This document shows, piece by piece, positions 33,137 through 43,670 of a stretch of 64,000 nt of DNA (its first letter is position 1; each line of letters opens with the position of its first letter). The notes beneath the pieces are model-generated. The model made no database searches and had not been told where the DNA came from. It worked only from the letters and a program-made list of their open reading frames with translations. This DNA comes from Rhizoclosmatium globosum (taxonomy: Eukaryota > Chytridiomycota > Chytridiomycetes > Chytridiales > Chytriomycetaceae): positions 1 to 64,000 of the forward strand of contig MCGO01000094.1 in the NCBI GenBank assembly GCA_002104985.1. Reading direction: 5' to 3'. Both the position numbers and the translations under genes were made by a program.

Positions 33137-36100
33137 TCACGGCAACACAAGATACAAACAAGCTCCCATAAACCGCATCAAACTCAAAACCGCCACCGAA
33201 TACAAAATAACAATCACATACGTATTATCCGAACTCCCTTGATTCGGATTATCTTTATGATTTGGGTATATCCCGAGATACTGTGAAATCTCGGGCGTTG
33301 TCATGACAAGAATCAATGCTGCGTTGCTCGAAAGCCAAAACAACACCACACGCGTTCGAAATAGCTTGAAAAAGTCTTCGCGACTGGTTGCCGTCACCTC
33401 CCTCTTCCCAAACCAATTTCTCTTTGGGGGACGGGTTTTGTGGATAAGTCTGAGAGGAGCTTGTCATATAAGGCATCAATGTCGCTTTGGTTTGTGGGGA
33501 GATCTGTTGTACAGACTGCTTTGCCGTTGTTGGATTTGATGAGGACAGGGGCGATATCTGCCGGACCTGTTGCACCTTTTGTTCCCCAACTAACGTCATG
33601 GATGTTACAGAAGGCATAGACCATGAGAATATTTGTGAATGATGGCATGAGCAGCATATATTGGATCATGGATGTGATCTGTTATTGATGTGAGCAATTT
33701 TCCGTTAATAAAGCAGTACTCACCATATGCCATGGATCCATAAACAGAAGCGACGCCAATAAATAAACTCCGTAAGAGCAAGCCATTGAAATCAGCATGT
33801 TAATGATAACAGGTGCTTGCTGTGGCGAGCTCAGTGCAGTATTCCAATCATTCGAGTTTTTGGGAATCGAGTAATACATTCCATATCCAGTGATATAGAT
33901 CATAGTTGCCATAATGGCTGCAAATAGAAGAAAGCAGCCAGTATAGAGAGTTTTGGAGCCTTGAGGGCGGTTACCAAGACTGGAAAGAAAGACGAGAATG
34001 ATGGCGTAAATATAGAGGTCTTTGAACGCGATAAATATAGCCGCTCCATATCCTTGGAATGGATCCAAGGCCGGGTTTGTTTTAATATCGTCGTTATTGA
34101 CGATGCTGCTTCCAAGAAATACTACATTAAATCAGTATAGCACCCTACCATCAAACCAAACGCAAACTCACCAAACACCAAATACATATTCCCCAGCGCA
34201 AACCAATTAAACAACAAATTCACAAAATTATACAAAGACTGAACCATAAACATAGCCTTCTTCCCCACCGAATGATTCGACCTCCTTACAATCTGATGAC
34301 AATTCACAAGCGAATGTACACTCGCGAAAAAGGATCCATTCAACCACCTCCTCCTCTGTGAAATAAACTCCGGCACAGAGTCAGGCACATCCGTCTCCGC
34401 CCTCGCTTTCCGTACATACTTGAGTACCCACGCCTGCCCCTTTTTACTCACAAGCTCGAAACAGAGGATCCGGTCTTCGGCGAGGTACATATTGGCTTTC
34501 GAGATATCCCCACCGTCGTGCAGTTTCTCGCCGACGAAATACTTTTCGAGGGGACCAGTGTTCGTTGCGGGGTCGTTTTGGAGGGCTTTGTAGCGGTATG
34601 CAGAGAAGGCGCCGGGGAGGACGGATATGAAGCCGAAACAAGATTCAAACGGTTTATCCAATATGTTTGATATCCTATACATGGCATTGTTCAGTACCAC
34701 AAAGACGATAAGAACCAAAACCAAAGACTCAACTTGTACTCGAAATTCTGCGCCGCAACAAGAGGATTCCAAAGCTTCCCCCACCCAACCCCAAGTTCTG
34801 CATAAATTTCTCCACACGCCCGCCCACATTCGGGTTCTTATTAAACGCCTTCCACAAGTGATACATACTCTTTCCCGTCGGTTTCGTTCCTACATCCAAA
34901 AGCACACACACCTCCGGCTTCAACAGCCGTCCAAATGCGTTGAAGAACCATCGATGAGAGTTGATCTTTTTGGCGTTACGTTCCTTCAAACAGAATATGA
35001 GTTGCACGGGGACACCCGCTGCAACTCCGAACCGACCACCGTCTTTTGAGCCTCTAACAGTTTGATCCGTGTTTGTGTCGACGAACGCTTGGGTCGTGTA
35101 CTCAAATATGTGGGCGGTCGTGGGAGACCCGTTGACACTGGTTTTGATCAGCCGTCTTGATATGCACCCATGATTCCGAGGACTGTTAATGTACGAGGAT
35201 GGATTTTCTCGCGGCCGTCCGCGACAACGCAGACGACAACTTTTTTCCAGCCGTCTGGACCCCAGACTGTTGAGCGGCGTTTTGAGCAAGGTAAGTGATG
35301 TTTTTGAGGACGGATTTCCAGGTTTTGCAGAAGAGGTGTTCGTTTTCGCTGAATGAAGAATTAGTATGTTGATATTTTAAGGTCGGGCTAAAGTTTGGTG
35401 CAATAAAGGGATGGGATACTCAACTTGTACATTGTGATAACGATAAACAGTTCAGTCTTCCGATCCATCTCTTGAGCGCGAAGACTGAAAGAATCAAAAT
35501 TAGATTACTCATGACTCCATTAAGAAACATACCGATACCCCTTCCCAACAAACTCATCCGCATCACAAGTGGCTGCAGTGTACCGAAGATGCGTAAACTC
35601 TCTCGAATCATCCAGGATAGGAGAAGTCGCGAGATTCCTAACACTCCGTGAACTCTCCTTCACTGCATCTTCCACATTACCACCAGAAGGGACGCCAAAC
35701 AACGCAGCTGCAGCACCTTGAATCTGACTCCACATATCCGCACCTTCACCATTCGAATTCTCTGAATTCATTTTCGAATCATCCACATCCACAACAGTAT
35801 CATTACTCCCACGCGGCGTTCTTCGATCCGTCTCTCCTACTACTCCCATTGCTCCACTGCTATATCCATTCAACTGAAGAACTTTTTCAGGCACAGGAAT
35901 CTCAACGACAAAATTCCCGACTGCAGTCAATTCGACGTCTTGATAGTTTTGTGTCTGAACATATTGCTGCACGCGTTGGATGCAGCCGAGACAGCAATAA
36001 GAGGAGAGATGGATTCAAAGAAATTCGACATGAATGCAGGTGCTTGAGGTTTGTACTGTTGTTGATGTGGAGGGGGGATGGATTATGTGGAGGAGAGGGT

Positions 36101-36747
36101 AGAAAGGTTGTTGCGGTTGTGGAGTGTAGTTAGTAAGTTTGTGGGACAACTGGTGGTGGTAGAGGCTGAAAGTACGCGCTTTGTTGTGAAGGTTGAAGGT
36201 ACGAAGCGTATTGAAGTTGCTGTGGGTGAGAAGGAGAAGGCTGGTACAAGTATTGCTGTTGTTGCTGCTGCTGTTGCTGAAGATTCGATGACTGGGAGGC
36301 GGGCTGGATGACAGGTGTCACGTCACACGAATGCAGCGAAATAGCCTTTTGAGTTGGAGGAATGGCGAGCATTGTCGCACTAAAGTGGCTCTGGTCTGGC
36401 TTGGAAGGAGAGGGCACGCGCCGGGGACTGTTCTGCCTCGAACGCGACCTTCTCGATGGCGCATTTGACGTGTCCGGTGACTCATCGGTGTGGGGCCGGC
36501 CAAGCAGAAGCGGCGATGGCGGCGGCGGCAGAAACGACGCGTCAAAGTTGAATGCGAATGGTGAATTGGACGCGCTGCTTCCGCGGCTCTGGCTTTGGTT
36601 CTGGTTCTGGTTCTGGTTCTTGAACGTGTTTGGAGGTGGATTCGGAGGAAGCGGCCGCTTGGACGGACTTGGATTTGGCTTTGGCTTCGGCTTTTGTTTG
36701 GAGAGTGATTGGGTGTTGGCGGGTCGTTGGTGGTGGTGGTCACCCAT
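33137..36747 (-). CDS. Chitin synthase, division 1 type (five apparent single-base frame breaks)
   Basis: Plasma-membrane enzyme polymerising UDP-GlcNAc. Exons by splice and phase: 36747-36151, 36055-35533, 35484-35425, 35348-34734, 34674-34172, 34121-33724, 33678-33137. Long Pro/Gln-rich N-terminus, then the CS1 N-domain ([16 protein letters not shown]), [50 protein letters not shown], the [11 protein letters not shown] signature, and a C-terminal set of membrane segments. Conserved blocks change frame at about 35972, 35270, 35152, 34820 and 33401, each by -1, with no residues missing and nothing to splice. Most are repaired by one extra base in a short run. Either consensus errors or a very young pseudogene. 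The N-terminal gene order and domain set fit classes I-III. Confidence 0.85.
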
Positions 36748-36979
36748 TTCAACACTCTAACTCTTATCCAAAGAACGTGTGAATTTCACTGCATTTCATG
36801 TACGTAAATAAATAGGGGGGAAATGTGTGTTTCGGTCCAAGGATTTTGTCTGTATGAAGTTGTTGTCAAGTCCACTTTCGGTCATGGATCTTTCTACTAG
36901 ATGTACAACGTATTCATCCTTTGTACTGGCAAATTGTCGCTAATAGTACGGTCACTTGGGGTTGTTTTTTGGTCAAACA

Positions 36980-37895
36980 ATGAGGGTCAAGCAGCCAGCC
37001 CGAAGAACGTACCCAGGACCGCCTGTGGCAGTGACAGTGTCCTCTGAGTCAGCACTCGTTTCAACGGCAAACGCTCTTCGCCAAAACGAGGCTTTTGCGG
37101 ATGTTCTTTTGGTTGTCGGGCCGAACAAGGCCTTGATCTGGGCCCACGCAAACATTCTCGCACATTCCTGCGAATTCTATACCAGCGCATTGGCAGATCG
37201 ATGGTGCGACTCCGTGGTAATCCCAGAGGCGTCCAAGTCAGCCAGCAACGACAACGGGCAATCAGAGCAGTGATTAGTCACCCAGACGCGGACTCCACGA
37301 CAATGAATCTCGTCCTCGAATACATTTATTGCGGAACTGTGACTGTCCCTAATGCGTCGCTCCTTGAAGTCATTCTCTTGGCTGATCATTTGCTGTTGCA
37401 TACCCTTGTGAATCAGTGTATGAAGCATTTTTCAATATGGGAGCTGCGTCCCTCAAATGCATTCAAGTTCTTTTGTTTGTGTAATAAGCTAGGAGTCAGT
37501 GCCTTGAAAGCGGATTCATTAGTTTCTGTGATGGAGGAAGTAGAGGAAGCGATACAGGAAGGGCGTGATGCGTTATCAGAAATGTCTGTAATGATCTATC
37601 AGACATGATTTCTTATAGGCAGATGCAACCAGAGCAGAAATGGTCTATTGTTGTTGGTTGGGTGAAAGTTCAACACGGCGTGGACGATCTCTCAGTCCAA
37701 GCAGGCATTCCTGCTGAACTTGATACCGAGGCTGCTTGTAACAGTATCAAAGAATTGGTTCCCTCCCTCGGATTATTTATGCATTGCCAAATTTATTATA
37801 AGTCTCATATTGAGCCATACCTCAGTATCTTGGAAGAGAGTTGCCGTTACTTGCTCGAGTCACATTACAATTCTGAAACCAACGGATGGGAATAA
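36980..37895 (+). CDS. BTB/POZ-domain protein lacking TLDc region (two frame breaks)
   Basis: Related to the larger BTB gene downstream. The BTB fold includes FADVLLVVGPNKALIWAHANILAHSCEFY and MNLVLEYIYCGTVTVP, followed by a BACK-like helical region. The aligned frame changes at about 37257 (GGG run) and 37590 (AA run), both -1; after the second, the protein aligns with the paralogue without a gap. It ends at 37895 shortly after the BACK-like region, so it has no TLDc domain. Family members act as substrate adaptors for Cullin-3 ubiquitin ligases, which is inference here. Divergent from chitin synthase, 232 bp between starts. A start at 36980 is the first ATG in frame. Confidence 0.65.
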
Positions 37896-37983
37896 AAACC
37901 AGATTAAATACTTGCGACTCAGATACTTAACGTAAAAGAAAGGTTCAAATCACTCCCTAAAATAGTATCATCAATCAATCAAA

Positions 37984-38382
37984 ATGCGCCTCAACCTACT
38001 TACCATCATAGCCGCATCCATCATCCAACTAGCAATGGCCGCGCAAGGACCAGTAAACAATCAAGTCCCCATTGTGGCCCCTGCGAACGATATCGATGTT
38101 GACGCAGACACTGCCAACGAAAGTTTCCGTGGCGATCAAATCCGCCTGTACAGTAACCTTCTCGGCCAGTTGTTTTCTTCTATTCCCGAATCAGAGCTTC
38201 CAGAGCTCCGGAGAGTAATTGGTCCCAACACACCTATGACAATGGATTACCGTCCAGAACGAGTCAACATCTTCGTATCAAGCGAAGACTTGAGTATTGG
38301 TGAGTACATTTAATGTCAGTAAATAGAGCTTAACGCTGACTTCTTATGGACAGCCGTTGTGGAAGACATCAATTATGGCTGA
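37984..38382 (+). CDS. Secreted I78-type peptidase inhibitor-like protein
   Basis: Two exons (37984-38299, 38354-38382; 54-nt intron), 114 aa. A clear signal peptide (MRLNLLTIIAASIIQLAMA) precedes a region ending MDYRPERVNIFVSSEDL and, after splicing, SIAVVEDINYG. The YRP(E/D)RVN pattern with a following acidic turn and terminal G matches the C-terminal half of inhibitor family I78 (Aspergillus elastase inhibitor type), which uses an exposed loop against serine proteases. The usual Cys pair is absent. Small, lies between the two BTB genes, all on the plus strand. Confidence 0.65.
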
Positions 38383-38506
38383 AAGAGTTCTTCTCTTTCG
38401 TACAATGAATACAATACAAGTTATATGCATTTTTCAAAGTAACTGAAACGACAATCTATCGATTCGGCATGAAGATACCCCCTTGTCAAGAATCTGTCCA
38501 AGAATC

Positions 38507-39950
38507 ATGACTGAAACCGCGTTCACTGCAACTAGAGTTGGACTCTCTCGCAACAAGCTACAAATCTCTCTTGCTTGATAGAACGTTTGCGGACGTGATT
38601 CTTCTCGTTGGAGACGACGAACTGCCGGTTTGGGCTCATGCAGCCATTCTGTCCCACAACTGCGAGTATTACAATACAGCTCTCAGTCCGAAATGGAGTC
38701 CAACTAGTACCGAAATAGCTGAATCCGGGTGCAAGAGACGTGTTACAGTACTGCGCCATCCGGACACGGACATGGAAACAATGAACTTAGTTTTGGAATA
38801 CATCTACTCTGGCTCAACAACCATCCCCGACCATCTTTTATTCTCTGTTACGCTGTTTGCTTCACAGATCTTGCTTCCATCTTTAGTCTTGCAATGTGCG
38901 AACCATTTCGCCACCGCTGTTCTCAAACCACAGAATTCCCTCGCATTTTATGAAATCTGCCACAGGATTGATTTAACCGAACTCAAGGAACGTGCATTGT
39001 TATGCGCTTTGGAAGATTTGGAAATCGCGATTGAGGGAGGACGGAATGTGTTGAGTGGAATGAGCGACAATTCTGTGGAGAGCTTGCTTCTGTACGAGCC
39101 CATGACTTTCGAGGAGCGACAGTTGGTTTACTGTTGTTGGGTGAATTCACGGGAACACTATGTGGTAGATACAGACAATGGTAGCTGCCACACATTTAAA
39201 GACATAATATCCGACGAAAGTGAACCAATCTGGACCTCGGATTTAATCTCAACACCGAAATCCAGTGAATTATTATTTTTGGATCGAATCTTTCCGTCCT
39301 CCGTTGTTTGGGGACACAGAACTCTCCGTCCTAAAGACTCAAAATTATTTGACTCCGCTGCAGTATTTAATTCTTTTTGGGACTCTATTAAACAAGCGAC
39401 GCTCTCAGCCCGATCAAGCAACTTCTCCATAAAACCTCAGCTTCTGTTTCGGGCATCTGAACACGATTTCTCAAATGCTGCATTCCATAAATACTGCGAC
39501 TACGAGCCAAATACCCTTGTTATTCTCAAAACCATGGATGGGAATCTTGTTGGAGGATTCACTGACGCGCCATGGTCCTCGTCCCACACAGGCTGGGTTC
39601 CCGTACGATCCGCATTCCTGTTCACGTTTTTGATGAAATCTCCTGGAAAATGGATGTTGGATGTAATGCCTTGTGTGGATCTCGCGAAGGGGATTTATTG
39701 TAAACCTGAGTTTGGCCCTATTTTTGGTAGTGGGCATGATTTGAAGGTTTGCGGAAGGGAATGCTCTGTGGCTTTTGAATCTGGCTCGTATAAAACCGGA
39801 GGCGTTGGGGTGCCTCGACATTTCTGGGAGTTGGAAGGTTGGTCAGTCGTAATAAGGCGCAAGTATCGTGTAAGCTTGAGGAGTACGAGGTTTACCAATT
39901 ATAGTTCTTTGTTCAAAGTAAAAAAATGGAATTATTTGATCATCGTTTAA
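38507..39950 (+). CDS. BTB-BACK-TLDc domain protein
   Basis: The main frame runs from about 38511 to 39950 (about 479 codons) without intron. BTB: FADVILLVGDDELPVWAHAAILSHNCEYY and MNLVLEYIYSGSTTIP; a BACK-like helical middle; a C-terminal TLDc-like domain with KPQLLFRASEHDFSNAAFHKYCD, TLVILKTMDGNLVGGFTDAPW and FLFTF. This order resembles BTB-TLDc proteins of fungi and slime moulds. The start is unresolved: the nearest ATG (38507) is one frame off and no in-frame ATG precedes the BTB fold, so an indel or small upstream exon is likely. The last ~100 bases overlap the 3' end of the GPCR gene on the other strand. Confidence 0.75.
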
Positions 39951-40941
39951 CCTTGCTGTGCATATAATACCAAGAAGCAAAGAAATACCTGAATTCCAAA
40001 GTCCTGCAGCAGAAAATCCGAGTGCAATGAGTACATTTGCTAAAAATGTAGCCTTTCCGCCATATAACGCTATTATCCTTACGACGGTGGCTGGAGTCCA
40101 AGAAACGAGATATCCCAATGTCACAAGAGCAGTTCGAAATATGAGCTTATTGACTTTTAAATGCCCGCCTCCAGTATGCACAGTAGTTTCTGTCGTTCTT
40201 CTTGTGCGATCTTGACTCGGAAAAGATGACGAAATTGCTTGTGTATCTGCTTTTGGGCTTGAACAGCTTGATCTTCCACTCTCAACTTCGTCTGCCTGAA
40301 ACGAAGCCTCCTTTCCGTCATGATTGACTCGACGGACCTTTACAAAGATTCTTGCATACATGAGGAGAATCAGCCCAAAGTGAATCCACATTGGCAAGAA
40401 CATAAACCATATTCGATATTCCTGATAGGCTGGGGCTATCCAACATTCAAAAGTGGCTGCGGCTCGATGTCAGAAACCATATCCTCAATAAAAATAAATT
40501 CTCACCATCTCCAATAACGTTTCCACGATGCAATATTGGACCCAGAGCAATCAAAAGCGCGGTGAAAAGCGCTCCAAGCCCCCATCCGTAGCAGAAGTAG
40601 TATATCCAATATTTATCAGCAACTTTTTGCGAATAGTTCACAGTCAAGTAACAATACAGCGTGATGCAAAACGAGAAGCTCGTCATACCCATCGAAAAAA
40701 ACTGGTGCAAGATCCCAACAGCTGTACATAAAGGTATGTTTGAGATGATCTCGGTTCCAATGGTCCAAAACGTCGCCATAGCGATTTCGCAGAGAGCTAT
40801 ACATGCCTGCAATTTGTTCACTGGTTGCCGGAGCCTCTTGTTTAAAATGACACAGGTGATCAAACTTAGGCCGCTAGCAATAGAAAATGGACAGATTGAG
40901 CGGAATATGAGTCGTATGATTTGAAGCTCCTCTGGTGTCAT
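39843..40941 (-). CDS. cAMP-receptor-like GPCR, copy A (shifted C-terminus)
   Basis: Seven-helix receptor of the slime-mould cAMP receptor / class E-like group. Exons 40941-40506 and 40456 onward, 49-nt intron at a position shared by all three copies. Blocks shared with its neighbours: RLRQPVNKLQACIALCEIAMATFWTIG split over helix 2, ITLYCYLTVNYSQ, FCYGWGLGA and CWIAPAYQEYR after the intron, a Ser-rich third loop and LGYLVSWTPATVVRII. Compared with copy B, one base is missing near 39985, so helix 7 and the tail are read in a different frame and end at 39843 instead of about 39947. The whole protein is 349 aa as read. Ligand unknown. Confidence 0.8.
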
Positions 40942-41094
40942 TTGTAAATCTCAAATAATCGATGTGAAGAAATCTCTGTTACCTTTTGGCATTATTTAAA
41001 GCAATTAAATAGTTTTAGAACTAGCGCGTCTTTGATAACTTAAAACTGGGATTGGTGACAGACACTACTTCGTCGTAAAGTAAAATACTAACCG

Positions 41095-41240
41095 TGATTC
41101 GCTGTGGTTTTTGAATTTGACTCATATCAAACCGAAAACATTAGGCCACTCATTTCTCGAAGTTTGAAGGTTCGAGAGTCTCAATAAGGTACAAGTGGCG
41201 TGTAAATTGAGGATAATGAGTTTATCTATTATAGTTCTTT
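41095..41240 (+). pseudogene. Decayed copy of the 3' end of the BTB-TLDc gene
   Basis: This stretch resembles the end of the BTB-TLDc gene (about 39768-39906): it shares the TTTTGAAT..GACTC-like start, GTTTGAAGGTT, CAATAAGG and the shared terminal ATTATAGTTCTTTG, but carries many substitutions, indels and an in-frame stop. It sits in the same position relative to GPCR copy B as the real 3' end does to copy A, so it came with a block duplication. Confidence 0.7.
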
Positions 41241-42276
41241 GTTTTACATATAACAAATAAAAATGAATTATTTCGATCCTGTTTAACCTTGCTGTGCATA
41301 TAATACCAAGAAGCAAAGAAAGTACCTGAATTCCAAAGTCCTGCAGCAGAAAATCCAAGTGCAATAAGAACGTTTGCTAAAAACGAAGCTTTTCCACCAT
41401 ATAATGCTATTATCCTCACCACAGTGGCTGGAGTCCATGATACAAGATATCCCAATGTCACAATAGCAGTTCGAAATATGAGCTTATTGACTTTTAAATG
41501 CCCACCACCTGTATGTACAGTAGTTTCTGTCGCTCGTCTTGTGCGATCTTGACTCGGGAAAGATGAGGAAATTGCCGGGTCTGTCTTGGTGCTTGAACAA
41601 CTTGATCTTCCACTCTCAACTTCGTCTCCCTGAAACGAAGCCTCCTTTCCGTCATGATTGACTCGACGGACCTTTACAAAGATTCTTGCATACATGAGGA
41701 GAATCAGCCCAAAGTGAATCCACATTGGCAAGAACATAAACCATATTCGATATTCCTGATAGGCCGGGGCTATCCAACATTCAAACGTGGCTGTGGCTTG
41801 ATGTCAGAAACTATATCCTGAATGATAATAATTTACTCACCGTCCCCAATAACGTTTCCACGATGCAATATTGGACCCATAGCGAGTAAGAGTGCAGTGA
41901 AAAGCGCACCAAGCCCCCATCCGTAACAGAAGTAATATATCCAATATTTATCGGCAACTTTTTGCGAATAAGCGACGGTCAAGTAACAATACAGCGTGAT
42001 GCAAAACGAGAAGCTCGTCATACCCATCGAAAAAAATTGGTGCAAGATCCCAACAGCTGTACACAAAGGGATATTCGGGGTTATCTCGGTTCCAACGGTC
42101 CAAAACGTCGCCATAGCGATTTCGCAAATAGCTATACATGCCTGCAGCTTGTTAACTGGTCGTCGAAGTCTCTTGTATAAAATGACACAAGTGATCAAAC
42201 TCAGGCCGCTTGCGATAGAAAGTGGGCAAATTGCGCGGAATATAACGCGGATCGCTTGAAGCTCCTCTGGTGTCAT
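41222..42276 (-). CDS. cAMP-receptor-like GPCR, copy B
   Basis: Closest relative of copy A. Exons 42276-41841 and 41790-41222, 50-nt intron, 334 aa; first-exon length (436 nt) identical in all three copies. The start is the ATG at 42276, aligned with copy A. Seven hydrophobic segments; a Ser-rich third intracellular loop with SGRSSCSS and a TGGGH; helix 7 ends GLWNSGTFFASWYYM and continues to a short basic tail. This copy gives the intact version of the helix-7 region and was used to locate the missing base in copy A. Confidence 0.88.
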
Positions 42277-42312
42277 TTGCAAATCTCAGACAATCGCGAA
42301 AAGAAATATCTA

Positions 42313-43450
42313 TTAATTTTTGGCATCATTGCGCATATTATACCACGTTATGAAAAAAATAAACGCGTTCCATATCCCAGCTGTTGATGAACAGATAGCA
42401 CTTGCAATGTATAACCCAAATGGTGGCAACAACCCAAACAGTCCCATAATTCTGATGATCGTGGAAGGCGTCCACGTGAATATAAAGCCAAAGGCAATTA
42501 AACTAGTTTTTACAACTAGCTTGCGTGTCTTGGGCCACTTTAAACTGGAATTGGCGACACTGCTTCCTCTTGAAGTCACCTGCGATTCGCGATTATCTAC
42601 GCCTTTTTTACCAGATTCACTTTCTATTTGATCAGATAATGATAATGAGAGAGTTCGGATCTCACGTTTCACGCCAAACTTAAATGCAACCATCGGCGGT
42701 TTAATTTTAAGACTTTGACTTTCGGTCTTTTGGCTTGAAATTGACTCTTCCGCTTGCCTTTCTTGATCTTGCGAAATCGTGATGGAAGCTCTTTTGACAT
42801 CAACAATTGGAGTCCCAATTTTTTCGAGTTCTCCAAACGCGTGACTGACTCTGTAAAATATGTGGACGTACATTGATATTATCACTATAAAGTGAGCCCA
42901 CAACGGAACGTATTCCAGCCAAACCCGAAATTCTTGGTATGCAGGAGCAATCCAACACTCGAAAGTAGCTAAGTTACGTTGTTTAGAGACATCTGCTTAA
43001 AACAGAACTTATACCATCGCCAAGAACATTTCCCCGTCCAAGAATTGGTCCTAACGCGAGCAAAATGATTGTCATAGCAGCGCCAAGGCCCCAACCATAG
43101 AAGTGAAATCCGCGCCAGTAATAATCAGCAATTTTTTTGGAATATATTACGGTCAAGTAGCAGTACAGTGCTACGCAAAACGACCAACTTGTCATCGAAA
43201 CCGTAAAAAAGTGATATAATATTCCAATACCAGTACACAAAGGTATATTTGACGAAATTTCGGATCCTATTATCCAGCAGACAGCGAGAATTGTATCGCA
43301 AAGAGCTAGACAAGCTTGCAGCTTATTTAAGGGGTTCCGGAGTTGTTTCACACCAACGACGCAAAAGATTAAACCCATGCTTGCAATGATGGAGAAAGGA
43401 GATATGATTCGAAAGATGATACGCAGTTTCTGAATTTCGTCTGGAGTCAT
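42313..43450 (-). CDS. cAMP-receptor-like GPCR, copy C
   Basis: Third, more divergent receptor. Exons 43450-43015 and 42968-42313, 46-nt intron, 363 aa. Shares NKLQACLALCDT, SFCVALYCYLTVIYSKK, FYGWGLGAA and CWIAPAYQEFR with its neighbours. The third cytoplasmic loop is longer and basic/Ser-rich. Helix 7 reads AGIWNAFIFFITWYN. Codon 1 is set at 43450 because it aligns with copies A and B; the longer upstream frame has no ATG. It ends 36 bp upstream of copy B's start, so the three are densely packed in one orientation. Confidence 0.87.
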
Positions 43451-43670
43451 TTTTGAGTAAATCTTGTACAATGGATCCCTGTGATCCAACTATATTCCTT
43501 TCGGAAAGTATAGTTTCATTCCTGTCTGTACTTGGTAACCAGTAATATTCTTTGTCAAATATGTAAATAGTATCGCCATTGAGAAAGAAGTGGATGGCTA
43601 AACTTCACTCATAATCATAGAACTTAATAATTTATTCTCTTAAACAATTATGCGCACAGTATGAGGCCTT

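Larger units (their letters stand above)
39765..42276. repeat. Tandem block duplication (BTB 3' end plus GPCR gene)
   Basis: Two consecutive units, about 39765-40980 and 41095-42300, have the same order: BTB-TLDc 3' end, then GPCR on the minus strand, including non-coding intron and flank similarity. The GPCR exon similarity is high while the BTB fragment in the second unit has decayed, as expected if only the receptor was kept under selection. Confidence 0.75.

Noticed and set aside
35972..36055. Extra intron in the chitin synthase N-terminal region
   Set aside because: Candidate donor and acceptor leave the wrong phase; the protein is continuous if one base is missing near 35972.
39947..39995. 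Intron at the end of GPCR copy A (GTATTT .. GCACAG)
   Set aside because: Copies B and C read straight through the same segment as helix 7; a missing base explains copy A better.
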